Below, one piece after another: positions 9,226 through 19,679 of a DNA stretch of 64,000 nt. The notes below the pieces were generated by a model. That model made no database searches, was not told the DNA's origin, and saw nothing but the letters and a program-made list of their open reading frames with translations. Source of the DNA: Pectinophora gossypiella (lineage: Eukaryota > Arthropoda > Insecta > Lepidoptera > Gelechiidae); NCBI RefSeq assembly GCF_024362695.1, contig NC_065417.1, forward strand, positions 13,819,001 through 13,883,000, read 5' to 3'. A program made the translations under genes and the position numbers. The stretch's first letter is position 1. Each line of letters opens with the position of its first letter.

Positions 9226-9461
9226 GTATATATGCTAATATTAAAAATGCGAAAGTAACTCTGTCTGTCTCTTATACCTTTTTACGCTTATACCATTGAA
9301 CCGATTTAGATGAAATTTGGTATGGACAATGGACATAGCTTAAAAAACAGGGAAAACATTATGATAGTTTTTATCCTTGATATCATCCCTTATGGGTACG
9401 AAAAGGAGGTGGGGAAAATATACATAAGTCCACGCGGGTGAAGTCGTGTGCGGAAAGCTAG
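9226..9461 (+). mobile_element. HL-type repeat with CTAG end
   Basis: The order is TATGCTAATATTAAAAATGC, CTGTCTGTCTCTTATACC, ACCGATTTAGATGAAATTTG, CACGCGGGTGAAGTCGTG and a final AAAGCTAG. This is a clean example of the family. It is followed by a short TACATTA-rich stretch (9461-9508). Confidence 0.65.
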
Positions 9462-9529
9462 TACATTACATTACAAAATGCTACATTACTAGTACATTAC
9501 ATAATATACAATCTTGCAGTATCATATAC

Positions 9530-9650
9530 GCAGAATGAAAGAATGAAGAATGAATAAGGCCGCCTGTTGTACTTCCAATTTAATTATAATACTAATGTAT
9601 TTTTAATGTGATTCAAGTGCAATAAAGAGTCTTTGTATTGTATTGTATAT
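9530..9650 (+). mobile_element. LINE-R 3' end
   Basis: GAATAAGGCCGCCTGTTGTA is followed by GTGCAATAAAGAGTCTTTG and a TATTGTATTGTAT tail. The AATAAA signal and the short-repeat tail are those of the LINE-R family at 48802 and 52002. The hairpin before GGCCGCC is lost here. Confidence 0.65.
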
Positions 9651-9840
9651 AATACCCAAACTACATAAGCAAGCATATCGATGGCAAAGGAAAGATAGCG
9701 GTCGTACCTTGACGCCATACGTCATACACAACACAAGACACGTTGTACATAAACACTAGAATAAAGAAAAATAATAATAAGTATATACGAAATAATTGGA
9801 TTCAATTTTGCTTACTTGGCTCTGAAATACTTTTATACAC

Positions 9841-10125
9841 GTGTTTATTTTTATTAAGGTAGAAATGATTACTAATGAGAAAGTGCCAGAAAGAATAAGG
9901 GAAAGGAGACAAATACTGAGAGTTATCGAGGACAGAAGAGGCAAGATGATCGGATACTTAATAAAACACGACAAATTTACTAACAACATCATAGAAGGGA
10001 AAAGAGAAGGAAAGAAAGGAAGGGGAACACCAAGAAGAAGTCTTATAAAGAAGTCAAAGAAAAGGCTTCTGATAGGCAAGAACTGAGAATACTACATCGA
10101 TAAACGCGTGGCTCTTAAATAAAGG
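9841..10125 (+). pseudogene. RTE-type RT C-terminus, LHRQERGS class, broken
   Basis: The open frame 9841-10086 reads RQILRVIEDRRGKMIGYLI, then KHDKFTNNIIEGKREGKKGR. That is the C-terminal part of a moth endonuclease/reverse transcriptase. Compared with the copy at 10625, the stretch coding AYMEQIKEKVNVV is missing near 10040, which shifts the frame. The family end is then found in another frame as SYKEVKEKASDRQELRILHR, with TAA where the family has glutamine, then ACGCGTGGCTCTTAA. It is non-functional, with no RT core. Confidence 0.8.
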
Positions 10126-10444
10126 CGGTATATAAATATATTATTTATTTATTCGTTCCTAGTAAAAGAGGGTTGCGTAAAAAAAGCATTATCATCTATA
10201 CAGACTAAATAAAATCTGATTATCAATATAGACGAGATAAAATACTAGACAGCCAAATGCGGAAATGGCAATAGTGATTATATTTTAGGGTTCGATAAAA
10301 TTATATTATTTATTTATGCAAACACTTATTCGACAATACTATTAATATCAATAACTAACCTACTTATAATCATAATAATGTATAAGATAAAACATATACC
10401 GTCGTATCGACATTTGTTTAGACGCCAGTATGGAATGTTTGAAA
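10126..10444. other. No feature seen
   Basis: Strongly AT-rich DNA between the two RT fossils. No motif or repeat copy can be supported. Confidence 0.3.
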
Positions 10445-10858
10445 CTTTGTTGTGTGAAACTTAGACACTGACACAGAAAGACAGAGAGAGACTCGAGGCC
10501 TTTAAAATGAAATGTTGGAGGAGGATGGATATAATAAGTTAGACAGAAAGGGTTACTAATAAGTGCTAGTAATAATAAAGGAAAAGAGGCAAATATTGTG
10601 AGTTAAAAGGACACAAGAGGCAAGATGATTGGATACTTAATAAGACACGATGAATTTATTAAAAACATCATAGAAGGGAAGCTACAAGGAAAGAGAGGAA
10701 GGGGAAGACAAAGAAGAGCTTACATGGAACAAATTAAAGAGAAGGTGAACGTCGTGTCTTATAAGGAAGTGAAAGAGTTGACCTTTGGTAGACAAGAATG
10801 GAGAATGCTACACCGACAAGAGCGTGGCTCTCACAGTTTCAGTTACGTAGCTATTTAA
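10445..10858 (+). pseudogene. RTE-type RT C-terminus, longer fossil
   Basis: From about 10455 the DNA reads TLTQKDRERLEAFKMKCWRR, with a stop where the family has W, then several stops (TAG TAA TAA) near 10564-10580. A clean frame from 10625 gives MIGYLIRHDEFIKNIIEGKL, GKRGRGRQRRAYMEQI, VNVVSYKEVKELTFG and MLHRQERGS. This covers roughly the last 130 codons of the ORF. It is the longest of six copies of this tail in the window, and the second in tandem with 9841. No intact endonuclease or palm motif is present. Confidence 0.8.
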
Positions 10859-10865
10859 GTAACGC

Positions 10866-11065
10866 TGAAACTAGCAGCACTCTATGATGGCCGTTTTGAC
10901 GTTTATTCAGCCCATCAAGTTTCGTGTTAATTAATAACAACGTCAAAGGAGCAAATAGTTGTAGTTGATGGCATTCATCAAGTTTCGTATTAATTTCTAA
11001 CTATATTGATGAAGCGAATTGTTGTACTTTATAATGTCAAAATGACCATCGTAGCTGCTTGTTTC
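10866..11065. mobile_element. MITE-N, copy 1
   Basis: The ends ACTCTATGATGGCCGTTTTG and, inverted, CAAAATGACCATCGTAG form terminal inverted repeats. The body holds a repeated CATCAAGTTTCGTRTTAATT. A second copy lies at 55430-55600. It follows the RT fossil directly. Confidence 0.6.
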
Positions 11066-11555
11066 CCTACGTATTGGCAATGCTCAGAAATAGTAATTAG
11101 CGAAAACGAGTGATCAATGCTTGTGGCTTAACGACCGGAGATGTCTATCCTTCTGACAGCGCGAAGAAATCAATTATTTTTTATCTGATATGATATCTAT
11201 AGTATAGAAGGAGCGGTCACTATAATGTTGGTATATATTAGTCATGTATCTATGCGTCTGGCTAGATGCGTAGTTGCGCAAAAAACGCAGAGTAACGACC
11301 GCCGGCGAGGCGCCCTTGAACCGGCACGTGTTTGGGGCCGCCTCTAGACATTCGTAGCTTCAGATCTTCGCTTGTTTTGGTGACGAGTAGACGAAGTATA
11401 AGTAGTCGATTTTTTGCTACTGCCTTATAAAGGTGAGGGAGATTAGAACAACGCTGTAAACGCGGGAGTCCTCAATGAAATTTCACTAATCTTGTGTTTT
11501 GTTATGAAAAATCTACCATTTTCGGTTGACGATGTCCCTAAAAAATACCGGTCTC
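11066..11555. other. No gene seen; GC-rich patch and TATAAAG
   Basis: Bases 11285-11350 are GC-rich (ACGACCGCCGGCGAGGCGCC). A TTATAAAGG box lies at 11426, about 80 bases further on, with purine-rich DNA after it. This could be promoter-like DNA or chance. There is no open frame downstream to support a transcript. Confidence 0.2.
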
Positions 11556-11557
11556 CT

Positions 11558-11672
11558 CTGAACAGGCGTGCGTGTAAGAAAAGATTGAACAAGAGAAGCA
11601 AGTCGGTATCGAAGAATGGATTTCCATAGATTCTGCTTACCCCGGTAGGAAATAGGCGTGAGTTTATGTATG
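11558..11672 (+). pseudogene. RT C-terminal scrap
   Basis: LNRRACKKRL is readable, then a stop-filled stretch, then the DNA-level tail TTCTGCTTACCCCGGTAGGA and AATAGGCGTGAGTTTATG. This is the same family as 543-835. It ends in a TATGTATGTGTGTG tract. Confidence 0.6.
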
Positions 11673-11928
11673 TGTGTGTATTTTCAAATTTAAAAATACG
11701 TCATTTGAAGTACAATAGTGCGGTTCTAGCAATGTTGAAATATTCAAGAGCAGAATGTGTTAATCTCAACCTTGAACTACAAATATAACCCGTCGGACAT
11801 TAGGGGCCGCGCCGCTTCTACGCGTTTACAGCTCAATAGACATACCCACTACTTACATACAGAAAACCTTTTGGGGTGGATATAACACAGGTAATTAGAC
11901 AACTCCTTATCTTAAACTAATGTACAAC

Positions 11929-12083
11929 CGTATGTAGTCATGAACAATATCACGTACCAACTTTGGAACCCTATCGCACTAACATATTGGACGTTTCGTG
12001 AGACTTACAGTTCTACTTGTCAAAAAACTTAATGTGTCATAGTGCCAAGTGCATACATATTTAATGTTCGAGAGCGTATGTAA
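11929..12083. mobile_element. MITE-D, copy 1
   Basis: This palindromic element of about 150 bp has a left arm with CGCACTAACATATT and a right arm with AACTTAATGTGTCATAG. The centre GAGACTTACAGTTC ... TTGTCAAAAAA is shared by all seven copies in the window. No coding. Confidence 0.65.
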
Positions 12084-12764
12084 GTCAGGATGTTAATCAG
12101 CTGAACACTATTCTTGAGAGAAAGCCAACCACGTGTTTTGACGAGATGGAAAAAAAAAACAAATGGAATAAAAAACAAAAGCGTCATTTGTTTTGGCGAG
12201 GTTCGACAATGTTATCAGAATTAAATTCTACAGAGTGTCAATAATGCCATACTTATAAGTAAAAACTTACAAGCGCTCAAGACAGAAATGTCCATTGTAG
12301 TCTATGATAGATAATTTTTGGTCGACTTCTACGAAATTCCTAAAATCATTCATTTTCATTCATTCATTTTTATTAATTTTCATCAAGCATTTTGGTTCAT
12401 TTTGAGGTTTTCATCTTCTTTCATCCTAATTTTCTTCGGATATACCATCACGTCTGTATCTCTTTTCTCACTTATAAAAAGGCTACTAAACAATTTATCC
12501 GTATAAGAAACAACAAAATGTATTTATTGTACCTACTAACATTTCTGCGAATAAAAATACTTACTTAAAAATTGCTGAACGGGATATCGGCAAATCGTCT
12601 TTATGTTCATTTATATATCTATCTAATCATGCTGGATTATCTTTCTTGAAAGCTTCCGCAATACAGTTGGCCTTGGTCTATCTACACGTGTCTAGGAAAT
12701 AAGGGGTCAGATTTGGACTATCGTGAATAATGACCATTATCTCCGTACCAGTTTATCCCGTTTA
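12084..12764. other. No feature seen
   Basis: AT-rich DNA including a T/C-rich stretch (12350-12430) with repeated TTCATTCATTTT. No supportable gene or repeat boundary. Confidence 0.3.
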
Positions 12765-12905
12765 TACCAGGGTCCTGCCTAACCTGAAGTTATTGACAGG
12801 TCCGGTTTTGTTACAGAAGCAACTGCCTGACCTTACAACCTGAAAGGAAAACTAGCCGAATTACGTACAGGTCACACCACATATATCCGAAAGGGTCACG
12901 ATAAT
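12765..12905 (-). mobile_element. SINE-C 3' fragment, minus strand
   Basis: CCAGGGTCCTGCCTAACCTG, then ACAGGTCCGG, then GAAGCAACTGCCTGACC and CACACCACATATATCCGAAA match the SINE-C 3' half (compare 25878). It is diverged, with no head. Confidence 0.55.
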
Positions 12906-12949
12906 TGACTTCAGTTTTGAACACGACTGCTTCACTACATAGTATAAAA

Positions 12950-13192
12950 CAAAGTCGCTTTTTCCGTCCCTATATCCCTATGTACGCTTAAATCTTTAAA
13001 ACTACGCAACGGATTTTGATGCGGTTTGTTTTTAATAGATAGAGTGATTCAAGAGGAAGGTTTATGTATAATAACATCCATTAAATAGTGAAGAAATAAT
13101 GTTATTTTTGAGGTTTTTAATGCGATGTCGTAAATAATTTAATTTTTTCCTCAGCATTGAACCCAAGCGAAGCCGGGGCGGGTCGCTAGTAG
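12950..13192 (+). mobile_element. HL-type repeat, CTAG end
   Basis: It holds CGCTTTTTCCGTCCCTATATC, CTACGCAACGGATTTTGATG and CCAAGCGAAGCCGGGGCGGG, ending TCGCTAG. It abuts the next HL copy head to tail. Confidence 0.6.
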
Positions 13193-13412
13193 TATTATTA
13201 ATGTGAAAATAACTCTTGTCTGTCTATTATCAGGCTTAAAACAGCTGAACCGATTTATATGAAATTTGGTATGGAGATAGTTCGTGACCTAAGGAAGAAC
13301 TTTAGATAGTTTCTATACAGAATATCTGGATTTGGAAATCGAGAAAGGATTGAAAAACGTGTGGCGCGCGATATACGAAATTCACGCAAACAAAGTCGCG
13401 CGGGAAAATCTA
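13193..13412 (+). mobile_element. HL-type repeat, CTAG end, second of a pair
   Basis: AGTATTATTAATGTGAAAAT, CTTGTCTGTCTATTATC, ACCGATTTATATGAAATTTG and a final AAATCTAG. It belongs to the same subfamily as 9226, whereas its neighbour at 12950 belongs to a different subfamily. Confidence 0.6.
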
Positions 13413-13429
13413 GTAATCCATAATTCAAA

Positions 13430-13640
13430 CGCAAATTCAGATTTAATGGTATATTACAGGACCCGACCCGGGATTTGAAACCGCAACCTTCGAGCGTTTT
13501 GACCACGGAATAGGACAAAGCGGTTGGAAAGGCCTTAACGCGCGTTTTGTATGAGAACCGTTGTCGCCGGTTCAACCCCACTCTCTTTTACTCTCTGCAA
13601 ATAGATAACTACTATAGCTCTATTGCTTCTCAAATTCCAT
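13430..13640 (-). repeat. tRNA-like stretch joined to repeat M
   Basis: Bases 13440-13510 read on the minus strand like a decayed tRNA-derived head (CGAAGGTTGCGGTTTCAAA). Bases 13542-13625 (TTTGTATGAGAACCGTTGTC, CGGTTCAACCCCACTC, GCAAATAGATAACTAC) recur at 50338-50460. It is an interspersed repeat of unknown class. Confidence 0.45.
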
Positions 13641-13689
13641 AGCCACTATACCAGCAATGAATATTTTATATAATAGGTTGCAATTTTAT

Positions 13690-13800
13690 AGGGGGGGATG
13701 TCACCAGGTCGCAGACAACCGATCTCCGGAGAGAACCTGTCGCCCGGTGGGGGAGGGATACGACCCCCCCAGGATCCGTCCGTGCCAACCTCCTTCTATT
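13690..13800. other. GC-rich island with G and C runs
   Basis: GGGGGGGATG, GGTGGGGGAGGG and CGACCCCCCCAGG lie close together in AT-rich DNA. The two runs can pair (GGGGGAGGG with CCCCCCC). No gene is recognised. Confidence 0.4.
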
Positions 13801-14699
13801 TCGTAGTTTTGCCTATTAAATCGTCAGGAATTCAATCTTCAAATGGAACTGGTAATTATCCTAGTGAACTGACCTTCGACTTACCGCTGACGGGTTAGAC
13901 CTGTTTGAAATACAATCATACAATACCCTCTATTTCATACTGGAAATACATTATAATATTACAAAGAAGCCATACTAGATAGCCTTATTGTCTGCGCGAC
14001 CCTACGAAAAGAGATTAATGTGAATTATTAGTAAACTATTTCGATCCGTGATATAATATTAAATAAGATAAAACAAATAATTTATTAGTTTGTTTTTCCC
14101 GACGTTTTAGCTGTGCTACCGCGACCGTGGTATCGGGATTACTGGCGAAGCGAGTGCTTGTTTTGCGAAGGTAGTTGTGACTACCCTCAATTCTCTACTA
14201 TTTTTATAGAACAAATTGTTAAGTACTGTCTGGCCGAATACTCAATACACACTACACGCGATTTTGGATTTTCCTTGTTTGAAAATCCGACTTCTTAATA
14301 TGACTGGTTCTCTTACATTCTTAGACTTCTGACTTCCTACTCATTATTCATAGGAGGTAAACGGAGATGCCGATGTATTGAATCATAGATCAATGTACTG
14401 GAATCATTGTCGATCGTCGTTCATGGTTCCCACCAAACAATTTGTATAGTGTAATAAATCCATCACCCAAAGTTTTCTTTGTCCAACAAGACTATTTCCA
14501 ACCACTTCCAACAAACCAAATTCCACCAGAATGCCCTTTAAACCTACCCTTTAAAAACAACTAAACTACAAATCGGTAAAACTAAGTATCAAAGATTTAA
14601 AATTATAATAACTTTTTAAACACACAAGATTAATAACTTTCCAAATAAAAAGGATTCGAAAAAGACTTTAATTTTAACAAAGAAAGCTGGTAAAATTGA
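13801..14699. other. No feature seen
   Basis: AT-rich DNA with short open frames only. I see no repeat copy that can be supported. Confidence 0.3.
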
Positions 14700-15090
14700 G
14701 TAGTTTCCTAGGTCAAAGATAAATTATAAAATTCTGATTACTAAATAAAAACAGCTCTAAAGGTGTCAAAACGTTTTCTTTTTCTTTTTAACTTATTTAT
14801 GAATTTAATAAAGAAAAATGTAATGAAATGAAATGAAAATTTATTGTCATAAATGTAGTAAGTATATCGATGGAAGTAAAGCTTATAGCGCTCAGCACAT
14901 TTAGTCATGTTGTGACATACAATAATAACTACTTACATAAAGTACTGGATAATATTACAAAAACACTTATCTATATAAAAAAGAAAGAAAAAAATAATAA
15001 TAGTAGGTTGCTTTTTCATACAAATTCTATAGTAATTCCGTGTTTTGACTTTTAGTAAAAAGTAACTGATTTAACTAGTTGGAAACTACG
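14700..15090 (-). mobile_element. MITE-I, minus strand, interrupted
   Basis: It opens AGTAGTTTCCTAGGTCAAAG and closes TTAACTAGTTGGAAACTACG, the reverse complement of the copy at 3667. About 180 bp (14825-15003) sit in the middle, where other copies have about 40 bp of MITE-I. They begin with GAAATGAAATGAAAATTTAT, probably a LINE 3' end in reverse. The replaced bases suggest insertion plus deletion. Confidence 0.6.
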
Positions 15091-15159
15091 TACTATGAAA
15101 AGTTTTATTTTGAATTTCTAACTTGCATAGTTTAGAAAAAAAAAATTAAAGGTGTAGTA

Positions 15160-15510
15160 ATTAGTTATGCTGGCCAGTGCAAGTACAACTAACCCACAAA
15201 TGAATTTCCAAATCCTTACATTACAATCCTCCAATAAAGCGTTTATTGTTCCCACAAATCTTCATAACAGAGCTTCCGTGCCAAATTCGACCTTGAACCT
15301 TACACGTGCCTTTTGCCGGTGGACATTCGGAGGTCACGCCCTCGCTGACACATTGCGAGGCGCGACTGTCGTTTGTTTGGTGACGAGTCCACAGCGCCAT
15401 ACAAATGACCCTCTTAATTGCCTCCGACGTAATGGGCATTCTGAGAGTGAAACTGAAAAGAGTGTGAATATGGCAGGCATAATGTTCAGGGGAATAAATT
15501 AGTTATCGGC
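15160..15510. other. Moderately GC-rich block with short open frames on both strands
   Basis: This block has more GC than its neighbours and open frames on both strands: 111 codons plus, 72 codons minus. The minus frame has five cysteines (spacing such as CVSEGVTSECPPAKGTC) and ends in TAA just upstream of an AATAAA-like site. No family is recognised and no splice evidence is clear, so I do not call a gene. Confidence 0.25.
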
Positions 15511-16060
15511 GATAAGGCAGCTAATTGTTTTAATTCTGTGGTTCACGTGTACCACTATTGTACCATGTAAGAATATTTGTAAATTAGGTGACTCCATACC
15601 GTGTCGTGGTAAGCAAACCGTTAGAACAGATTGGCATTCGACCAGAGCTATCTCCTAAACATTATTCGAAAGAATTTCAGTGTTTCATGCTTTTTCGTGC
15701 GTGTCTTTTCCGCAGTCGGGTTCAAGTTTTTAAACTCATATTTTTTTTAATATTCTATTCTAATATAGTAGTTTAGAACATACTTCGCAGTATTATCTTC
15801 ATTCTGGAGGACGTAGTCAAATGAGTCAGTTCCGATTTCACGGCCACCGCTGAGATGATTTGTCTCCAAGATAAACAAAGTACATTTTTTCTTTTATTTT
15901 AGAACTTACAGTACTAAAAATAAAGTTCTGAAGCGATTTTCTTGAGGCGGTCTTCTTCCCAAAATTAGTGATACCGGTCTACGAAAGGATTGGCCAAAGT
16001 TTACGCTTCCCGAGATCAGAAAGGTTTTGTTATATAAGGTTAATTGACACGTAAACTCAC
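15511..16060. other. No feature seen
   Basis: AT-rich DNA. A 62-codon frame at 15588-15776 has no recognisable motif. Confidence 0.3.
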
Positions 16061-16097
16061 GATAATTCATAATGCTAAGGTAGCATTATGAATTATC
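16061..16097. other. Perfect 17-bp inverted repeat, 3-base loop
   Basis: GATAATTCATAATGCTA (16061-16077), AGG, then TAGCATTATGAATTATC (16081-16097). All 17 pairs match. The stem does not extend further on either side. Confidence 0.95.
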
Positions 16098-16340
16098 TTT
16101 GCTAGTGCAATAAACATTCATTATATCGTGGCATCCCACACAGTTTTATAGCGATTCCAGTATCCAGACATAAAGTCCAGTTTTAATTTCTGGAGAATAA
16201 TAAATAATTGTTCATTTAGGATAGCAACAGCCACAATATAAAACCACGAACAGTTGTTAAAAACGTTTATAAACTTTATACATGACTCGCCAACGTTTTA
16301 CACAGCTTGTAAAAAGATCTTTTTGATCCAATGTGTGGTT

Positions 16341-16633
16341 TTTCTACCGTGTGGGTAGTGAGTTCATTAACCGACCTCATCAAAACTTGGTACCAGGGTT
16401 CTAGCTCACTGATATAGCTCATATAACGACTACATACTTACAAAAGTAAATAATTACCAGAATCAATTTCTGTACGTGCCCTCCGAAGTACGGATCATAT
16501 TACTTTTGGACAATACGGCAGCATGCAATGTCCTGAACAAACAAGGGATTTTTCAGATATGTCCTCACAGGGATTTGAACCCGAGACCTTCTGATTGCAA
16601 GCCCAATGCTTAATCGCGTGACCACGGACACCG
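16341..16633 (-). mobile_element. SINE-A, diverged, minus strand
   Basis: The tail CCGTGTGGGTAGTGAGTTCA, the middle GCCCTCCGAAGTACGGATCA, GGGATTTGAACCCG (B box) and GTGACCACGGACACCG (head) are all present. It is more diverged than the copies at 37603 or 8443. No target duplication found. Confidence 0.7.
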
Positions 16634-17097
16634 TTAATATGTACTTGACCTATCATGGAAGTCTTATTGCTATCCACTTTAGGACATCGTCAACAAAAAA
16701 ATACCACTTAAGAAAACATCTTATGGTATGTTTTTATTTGTCATCTCTTTTGAGGAGAGCGATTGAAGCGCATGAGATTAGTAGGCCTCCGTCAACCAAA
16801 ACGGATAACCTTTGCCCTTTGAACAGACATGGGTTCATGTCGACGCGTTTTATACCAAATACATAAAGTATATTGGCTTCCAAACCACTCGTATTCCGGT
16901 GCTGTGACTTAGCAACAATATTTTCTGTTTTATTGGCTGCAAGCAAGCATGATACCCTTTAAGTCTTCCACAAAGCCTCCCTTACAATGACACGATCGCC
17001 CTTGAACCTCTAAATATCGTTGGCAATAGATATTGGCCGATAAAATGCCGCAGCATTATGAAATGACACGATTTTGTTCAAAAAATACTTGGGGTAA
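16634..17097. other. No feature seen
   Basis: Two overlapping short frames (86 and 70 codons) on opposite strands, neither recognisable. No repeat copy supported. Confidence 0.3.
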
Positions 17098-17351
17098 AAG
17101 TGGTCCGGTGGTTTGAGCGTTCAGCTCACGATCCGGAGGTCCCGGGTTCATATCCCGGTGGGGACATGTCACGAAAATCACTTGGTGATCCCTAGTTTGA
17201 CTAGGACATAGGCCCCTGTTACTACTGATGTTGGTTAGTAGTCGTTACGTGAGCAATGTCAGGGGCATTTGGCGACGGTTCAATAGTAACCCTGACACCA
17301 GGGTTGATGGGTTTGGTAATCCACCTCATAACCCACATGATAGAAGAAAAA
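17098..17351 (+). mobile_element. SINE-A with internal deletion
   Basis: The head TGGTCCGGTGGTTTGAGCG and CCGGGTTCATATCCCGGTGG (B box altered) lead through CACTTGGTGATCC to AGGACATAGGCCCCTG, where about 80 bp of the family middle are missing. It then runs to the normal 3' end CCTGACACCAGGGTTGATGG and AACCCACATGATAGAAGAAA. Confidence 0.7.
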
Positions 17352-17783
17352 TAATTGTAGAAGTTTATCGTTACGCGTAAGCCAGCTGCAATGTCTCAAA
17401 TTAATTTTAATACGTCTCAAGCATGACGTTATTTTCAGACCCTATTTCTGAAAAAAAATATACCAGAGATAACCAAAGATAAACTCGTAGAGGAACCATT
17501 GTATACAAAACAAACGAGGGCTCTGATAAACCTGTAAAAGAGTGAAACAAAAGCGAACATATAAAGTACCCTCAGCACTGAAAGCGGCATTTTAGCCTCC
17601 AAGGAGTTTGCTGACGTGGCGGTTGATAGCGTGCTGTCGAGAATTATTTTTGGCAATGAACCACTGGGGTCACTGACTACGTATATTTAGCCGCCGACAA
17701 CAGCACTTTGCGATATTTCTGAATTTCGCAAAAACTCTCCAAAGAGTCCGGAAATAAGAAACGAAAAATGCTAATAAATCCTG
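17352..17783. other. No feature seen
   Basis: A 73-codon minus-strand frame with no recognisable motif. Otherwise AT-rich DNA. Confidence 0.25.
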
Positions 17784-17987
17784 GCACAATGATGTGCTGT
17801 TCCCAAACTGCGAATATTTCGGGCAGTAAAAAGGCGCAAACGTTATGTAAAAAGAGCTTTATTACTTAGTCTTTTGGTAGATAGCATCAGAGTACAAGAA
17901 AGAATAATTTAAAAAGAAAAAGCAGCCCTTACTATTAAAGAGATTTTACAACAGGAATATTCTCGCTTTGGAAACTGCACGTCAGTG
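17784..17987 (+). mobile_element. MITE-L, complete copy without insertion
   Basis: It begins CACAATGATGTGCTGTTCCC and ends GGAAACTGCACGTCAGTG, imperfect terminal inverted repeats. The body GGGCAGTAAAAAGGCGCAAA, then GCTTTATTACTTAGTC, then GTACAAGAAAGAATAATT is the uninterrupted form of the copy at 26476-27275. Confidence 0.65.
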
Positions 17988-18368
17988 GCCTGGAATTGGA
18001 TTGAGCATTTGCCTAAATTGTAAATTTGCATATTAATGAAAGCGTAGGCATTTCCAGAACAAAAGATATTTGATTAGTCGAGAGGTATGCTCATATTTAT
18101 AAAAATACGTCAATCAAAGCGATATGATTTGTGTGATATTAAATGTAATTGTCAGTTACAATTTTGGCAGTTTCCATAATTATCGTGTACGTTGGCGGAA
18201 GTGACCATAAGTTAATTTGTATATTTGCAAACGACTTATTTGGTACTTCAGTAGGAGTATCTACTTATTTATTACTTGAAATCAAACAAAACGCGCAGTT
18301 TCTACGTTGACTTTAACAAAATCAATTCATCATCGTTATAATAAAGATAATTTCAGTGTCACTTTAAG
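17988..18368. other. No feature seen
   Basis: AT-rich DNA with no supportable feature. Confidence 0.3.
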
Positions 18369-18520
18369 AGACGACCTTCGTGGTCCAGTGGTTGAGCGTG
18401 GGGCTCACGATCCGGAGGTCCTGGGTTCGATTCCCAGTGGGGACATATCACAAAAATTACTTTGTGATCCCTAGTTTGGTTAGGACATTTCAGGCTGATC
18501 ACCTGAATGTCCGAAGGAAT
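18369..18520 (+). mobile_element. SINE-A 5' half
   Basis: The head GACGACCTTCGTGGTCCAGT, A box TGGTCCAGTGG, B box GGTTCGATTCC and CACTTTGTGATCCCTAG end abruptly at CCTGAATGTCCGAAGGAA. The 3' half is lost. The tRNA-like part is well preserved. Confidence 0.75.
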
Positions 18521-18857
18521 GGTTAATGAAGGGGACGGACGGTGCCAAGGTGCATTTGTAAAAAACAAGGAGAAAATAAATAATAAACTAAGTGAAGAAC
18601 AATTGAATATCCCTAGTGCTGAAAGCATAACAGTTAAGACAGAACACCCGCTACATTATTCAAAACAGACGCGTTATCTGTACTCAACCATCCTCTTTCA
18701 TACGTTTGGGTATACGAGTATCAAGTAGACGTTTAGGGTGAAAAGGGCAATTCAACCCCCACGTGTCAAAAACCCATTATTCCGTCCGTACAAAGGAGAC
18801 TTGGCCGTCCTTGAACTCGCTAGTACACCATGGATCGATACTGCTGACGACACGGCC
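18521..18857. other. No feature seen
   Basis: Two short plus-strand frames of 73 and 75 codons, which run from or into repeats. No domain recognised. Confidence 0.25.
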
Positions 18858-19309
18858 AATATACAGGGTGTTAGTAACAACGTAACGAAAACATTGAAGG
18901 ATAACTCGGACCATGATTCTGAGTTGATATCATGTAGAATTTTCCGTTGCAAAACTTTAAACTAAACTACTTTATGAATTTTCCGACAGGAAATCCCACT
19001 TGATATCAAGTCAGAATTATGGTCTGAATCATCACCCTCAATATTCGCTACGGTGCCAATAACACCCATACATACTTGTATGGTTACATATGTACGTATT
19101 TGTACGGGGTGTAAGTTACATCGTAACGAATACTGAGAGGGATGATTCAGCTAATTATTTTAAGTTCATATCGAGTGGAATTTTCCATCGCAAAAGTATA
19201 GAATTTAAAATAAAAAAAAACATGAATTTTGCGACGGAGAATCCGACTTGATATTAACTCAGAATCATCCCCCTCAGTATTATTTACGATGTTACTAACA
19301 CTCTGTATA
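18858..19309. mobile_element. MITE-E dimer, copy 1
   Basis: Two palindromic units of about 210 bp (18862-19078 and 19105-19309) lie head to tail. Each opens with a GTGTTAGT(A)ACA..CGTAACGAA-type end, carries TGGAATTTTCC near the centre and closes with GGTCTGAATCATC or CAGAATCATCCCCC and the inverted terminus. A linker CATACTTGTATGGTTAC ... GTACGGGGTGTAAG joins them. The same dimer with the same linker recurs at 60001-60406. Confidence 0.65.
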
Positions 19310-19575
19310 CGTTTCACTGCCAAGGCCGACGCTTAGGAGCTAATACTTATTGCTATCTTTAGCGTTTGATGATGCAAGTGCGTATAATTGGCCGCGTGTG
19401 TATGGGAATCTGCTTTAACTCAAGCAGTCCACTGTTTAGAACAGGTACCTGTTTCCTGGACTAGGTCACGTCTTTACGAATTGAGACTTCGAGTGCTGAA
19501 ATAAATGAGAAAAAATTATTTTTCTCTTTTTTATAGACAATTGACATCTACGGAATATATTCCGCCACAATTCCT

Positions 19576-19660
19576 CATAGATAATTGGCATGGCATATCA
19601 TGGTGTGGTTTAGACTTGCCCCTATTGCATGGGACTTAAGTATGGCTGGCGAGGAATAGA
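19576..19660 (-). repeat. Repeat J fragment, minus strand
   Basis: CCCTATTGCATGGGACTTAA and GGCTGGCGAGGAATAG are the reverse complement of the middle of repeat J. Confidence 0.5.
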
Positions 19661-19679
19661 TGTTTGTAGTATAACACTT

